A stretch of DNA of 14,706 nucleotides from Natrialbaceae archaeon Tc-Br11_E2g1 (GTDB lineage Archaea; Halobacteriota; Halobacteria; Halobacteriales; Natrialbaceae), in the NCBI GenBank assembly GCA_001564255.1, contig LKNC01000037.1, positions 1 through 14,706 of the forward strand. The letters are read 5' to 3'. Under the pieces are notes generated by a model. The model was not told where the DNA came from and ran no database searches. It saw only the letters and a list, made by a program, of their open reading frames with translations. Every line of letters begins with the position of its first letter. The first letter of the stretch is position 1. The position numbers and the translations under genes were made by a program. Shown piece after piece: positions 12,656 through 14,706 of this stretch.

Positions 12656-13249
12656 ATGTCGTCGATAGATACGTCCTTCCCCGAAGAGATCACGTCCGTT
12701 ACCGAAGAGGACAGAGAGAGCCTCTCGAAGGACGTCATTTTCGAGCTCCTGAAAAACCGGAGGCGGCGGGAGGTCCTCCAGTACTTACTCGAGTCCGAGG
12801 AGACGGTAACCCTCGGTGAACTCGCCGAACAGATCGCCGCCTGGGAGAACGACATCGACGTGGCCGCGCTCAGTTCCGACCAGCGAAAGCGCGTCTACGT
12901 CGCCCTCTACCAGACCCATCTCCCGAAGATGGACGACGCCGGCATCATCGAGTACGATCAGGACCGGGGACTGATCGACCTCTCCGACAACGCCGACCTG
13001 CTGGTGATGTACCTCGACACGGACGCCCACCGGACCGACCGCTGGGACCGGTGGTATGCCCTCGTTAGCGTCGTGGGCGTGGTGGCCGTCACCGGTGCCT
13101 ACTTCAGCGTTCCACCGGTCTCGCTCGTCCCGACGGTCACGGTCGCCGTCGCCGTCGTCGTCGCCTTTCTCGCTCTCTCCGTTACCCACGCCGTCGTGAA
13201 CCGTCGCCTCGAGCGAAACGTCGACGGCAAACTCTCCCGGATCGAGTAG
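12656..13249 (+). CDS. haloarchaeal HTH-domain protein with two C-terminal membrane helices (DUF7344-like)
   Basis: 197 residues. The first part (about 24-120) looks like a winged helix: SKDVIFELLKNRRRREVLQY, LESEETVTLGELAEQIA, QRKRVYVALYQTHLPKMDDA and GIIEYDQDRGLIDLS. This matches the domain common in haloarchaea and labelled DUF7344. Two hydrophobic helices follow at about 133-151 and 156-178, with a short proline turn (SVPPVS) between and a basic end (NRRLERNVDGK). A cytoplasmic DNA-binding head tethered to the membrane is the likely layout, suggesting membrane-linked regulation; targets are unknown. Haloarchaeal genomes typically carry many paralogues. A GGATAATA box supports the ATG at 12656. 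No operon partner is seen, and an oligo-T run follows the stop. Confidence 0.85.
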   Translation: MSSIDTSFPEEITSVTEEDRESLSKDVIFELLKNRRRREVLQYLLESEETVTLGELAEQIAAWENDIDVAALSSDQRKRVYVALYQTHLPKMDDAGIIEYDQDRGLIDLSDNADLLVMYLDTDAHRTDRWDRWYALVSVVGVVAVTGAYFSVPPVSLVPTVTVAVAVVVAFLALSVTHAVVNRRLERNVDGKLSRIE

Positions 13250-13260
13250 CGCCGAAAGGG

Positions 13261-13286
13261 TTTTTGGGGGCGGGGACCACTCCCCG
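13261..13286 (+). terminator. oligo-T tract and hairpin after the HTH/membrane protein gene
   Basis: TTTTT at 13261-13265, 11 bases after the stop, fits archaeal U-tract termination. A 6-base stem (CGGGGA 13271-13276, TCCCCG 13281-13286) with loop CCAC follows it. Confidence 0.45.
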
Positions 13287-13383
13287 ATGGCTCCTGTGTC
13301 GTCCAGTACCGGAGCGGTTCGCGTGCCAGCAACTCGTTCCCGACGCGGGGGCCGTTTTTCCAAGCCGGTCGGCCTGGTCGCGG

Positions 13384-13391
13384 TGTTTTCA
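13384..13391 (+). promoter_or_regulatory. TATA box of the MutS-like gene
   Basis: TGTTTTCA centred 29-30 nt before the ATG at 13417. It is identical to the box of the cyclophilin gene. Confidence 0.55.
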
Positions 13392-13416
13392 AGTCAGTCG
13401 CCCCGAATTTCGGAGT

Positions 13417-14599
13417 ATGCGACTCGAGGAGTACTGGGGAGTCGGGCCGAAGACCCGCGACTTACTCGAAGACGAACTCGGGACCGAACGGGCGATCAAG
13501 GCGATCGAGAGCGGCGACGTCGGGGCGCTCTCGAGGGCGGGGCTCCCGCGGGGGCGAGCCACCCGTATCCTGCGACGGGCCACCGGCGGTGAGGGAATGG
13601 CCACGCTCGCGACCCGCGACGCCCGCGAGGCCTACAAGGAGGTTCTCGGGGTCGTCGCCTCCCACGCAGTCACGGAACGGGCCGGGGAGCGGATCCGCGT
13701 GCTCACACCGCTTTCGAGCCGCGAGGAGATGGAGTCCCGCCTCGAGGCCGTCCTCGCCGCCCGCGAGGCCTGGGGTAGCCTCGAGGACCGAACGCGCGAG
13801 GCGATCCTCGATGCCTACGACCGCTACGACGACCGCGACGGGGACGAACTCGCGAGCGTCGAGACCGCCGTTGCAGTCCTCGAGACGGGGGTCGACGCCG
13901 GCCCCTTCGCGCCGATCGGCGACCTCGACCGTGAGCGCCTGGAGAAAGCGGCGACGGCGCTTTCGGGACTCGAGGACGGGCGGGTGCGTGACGGCGTCGA
14001 CGAGGACCTCGATCGGCTCCGGGAGACCGCCGGGACCGTCGAGGATCTCACCGCGAACGCCCACGCGGTCGTCGAGGAGCTCCGTGAGGCGGGAGTCGGG
14101 GACGCAGACCGGTTCCGGGCGGCGTTCGAAGATCGGCTCCTCGCGGAGACCGACGTCACGGTCGGCAGGGTGCGGGAGGCGATGGCGACCGACGCCGCCG
14201 ACGCGACCGACTTCGTCGCCACGACGGTGCGGAGACTCCGATCTACCCTCCGGGAGGCGGTCGACGACCGCGAAGAGATCGTCCGGGCCGACCTCGAGGA
14301 CACCCTCGCGGCGACCGAGGACGTCGTCGAGGCGGCGGTTTCGGCCGTCGAGGAACTCGCACTCTCGCTGTCGCTCGCCCGGTTCGCCCTCGCCTACGAC
14401 TGTACGCGCCCGACCGTCCTCGAGGGCGAGGGCGCTCTCTCGGTGGTCGGGGCACGCAACCTCGAGCTCGCCGACCGCGAGGAGGTGGTCCAGCCCGTGA
14501 CCTACGCGCTCGGGGAGCATACGCTCGCGGAGACGGACCTCGAGGATCTGCCGGGTGAAGAACGCGTCGCGGTGTTGACCGGGGCGAACAGCGGCGGGA
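13417..14599 (+). CDS. MutS5/MutS2-like ATPase with N-terminal helix-hairpin-helix, broken at Walker A
   Basis: 394 native residues are visible. Residues 1-55 form helix-hairpin-helix-like DNA-binding motifs (WGVGPKTRDLLEDE, RAGLPRGRATRILRRA). A long acidic, helical core/clamp region follows, about 65-350, with runs of EELREA and ADLEDTLAATEDVVEAA. The ATPase begins with VLEGEGALSVVGARN and VAVLTGANSGG (384-394), the start of a MutS-type Walker A whose next residues should be KTTLL. Instead the codon is ACG and the frame continues as nonsense (TIERRVDSRTPALK) to the window edge, because the DNA beyond is the reverse complement of a later part of the gene. Family knowledge: MutS5/MutS2-type proteins are DNA-binding ATPases linked to recombination or branched DNA rather than classical mismatch repair. 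The start is set by the TGTTTTCA box. Confidence 0.85.
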
Positions 14600-14705
14600 C
14601 GATCGAACGCAGGGTCGACTCGAGGACGCCGGCGTTGAAACTGGCGTGGCGTCGATGGAAGACCAGCGCGTCGACGGGGGTGACTTCCGCCCGTTCGGCG
14701 GGGAC
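14589..14705 (-). pseudogene. inverted internal segment of the same MutS-like ATPase gene
   Basis: Read on the minus strand from 14705, the sequence encodes VPAERAEVTPVDALVFHR, then RHASFNAGVLESTLRSIVPP, then Leu at 14591-14589. This is the stretch that follows Walker A in haloarchaeal MutS-like ATPases (compare GLPVPAE, then VFHRRHASFNAG, before the Walker B DEFE). It has good codon usage and no stops. It therefore belongs to the gene on the plus strand but is flipped. About 20 residues (roughly 60 bases) between GGKTT and VPAER are not in the window. CAGCGGCGGG (14589-14598) is compatible with both sides: NSGG on plus, and VPPL on minus. Confidence 0.85.
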
Positions 14706-14706
14706 G

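Noticed and set aside
11832..12656. Plus-strand open frame of 274 codons through the tfb-HTH spacer, its TAA overlapping the next ATG
   Set aside because: It starts antisense inside tfb and is basic and arginine-rich, unlike the proteome. It has poor third-position G/C in its second half and no recognised domain.
13287..13592. Open frame of 101 codons between the HTH/membrane gene and the MutS-like gene
   Set aside because: It enters the MutS-like gene out of frame and has a basic, low-complexity product without a recognised domain.
13462..14520. Minus-strand open frame of 352 codons opposite the MutS-like gene
   Set aside because: It has no motif and is the shadow of a frame with helix-hairpin-helix and Walker A motifs.
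1..14706. CRISPR array, tRNA or rRNA genes, complete insertion sequence
   Set aside because: No regularly spaced repeats, no tRNA or rRNA signatures and no intact transposase with terminal repeats were seen; only the TnpB relic remains.

Overview
The window is haloarchaeal chromosome. It is very GC-rich and the predicted proteins are strongly acidic. Most genes have an A/T-rich box about 26-30 nt upstream of the start codon and no Shine-Dalgarno, as expected for leaderless archaeal transcripts. It also encodes an archaeal TFB and a haloarchaeal HTH-membrane protein. I do not assign a genus.

Left part (1-6305): on the minus strand, an AbgA-like M20 amidohydrolase is followed one base later by an M48 membrane metalloprotease that runs off the left edge. 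Next come a brockii-type zinc alcohol dehydrogenase (minus), a divergent SAM methyltransferase and an enoyl-CoA hydratase (plus), and a classical two-zinc alcohol dehydrogenase (minus). The two dehydrogenases and the crotonase suggest oxidation of alcohols, aldehydes or acyl-CoAs, but no pathway can be fixed from them alone.

Middle part (6306-10619): a succinylglutamate desuccinylase/aspartoacylase-family hydrolase (minus) is divergent from a cyclophilin. Two cobalamin genes follow, cobyrinate a,c-diamide synthase (cbiA) and corrinoid adenosyltransferase (cobA), then a SlyD-like FKBP prolyl isomerase. The cobalamin pair is therefore flanked by two unrelated prolyl isomerases.

Right part (10620-14706): a frameshifted relic of a TnpB zinc ribbon (IS200/IS605/IS1341 type) lies antisense between the FKBP gene and a 58-residue protein, which overlaps the TFB gene tail-to-tail. 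A roughly 740-base gene-free stretch rich in inverted repeats separates TFB from an HTH/two-TM protein. The window ends in a MutS5/MutS2-like ATPase. Its Walker A motif breaks off after TGANSGG, and the DNA beyond encodes a downstream part of the same protein on the opposite strand. This inverted junction sits on a stretch of about 10 bp compatible with both sides, and is the most striking feature here. It is either a contig-end chimera or a real intragenic inversion.
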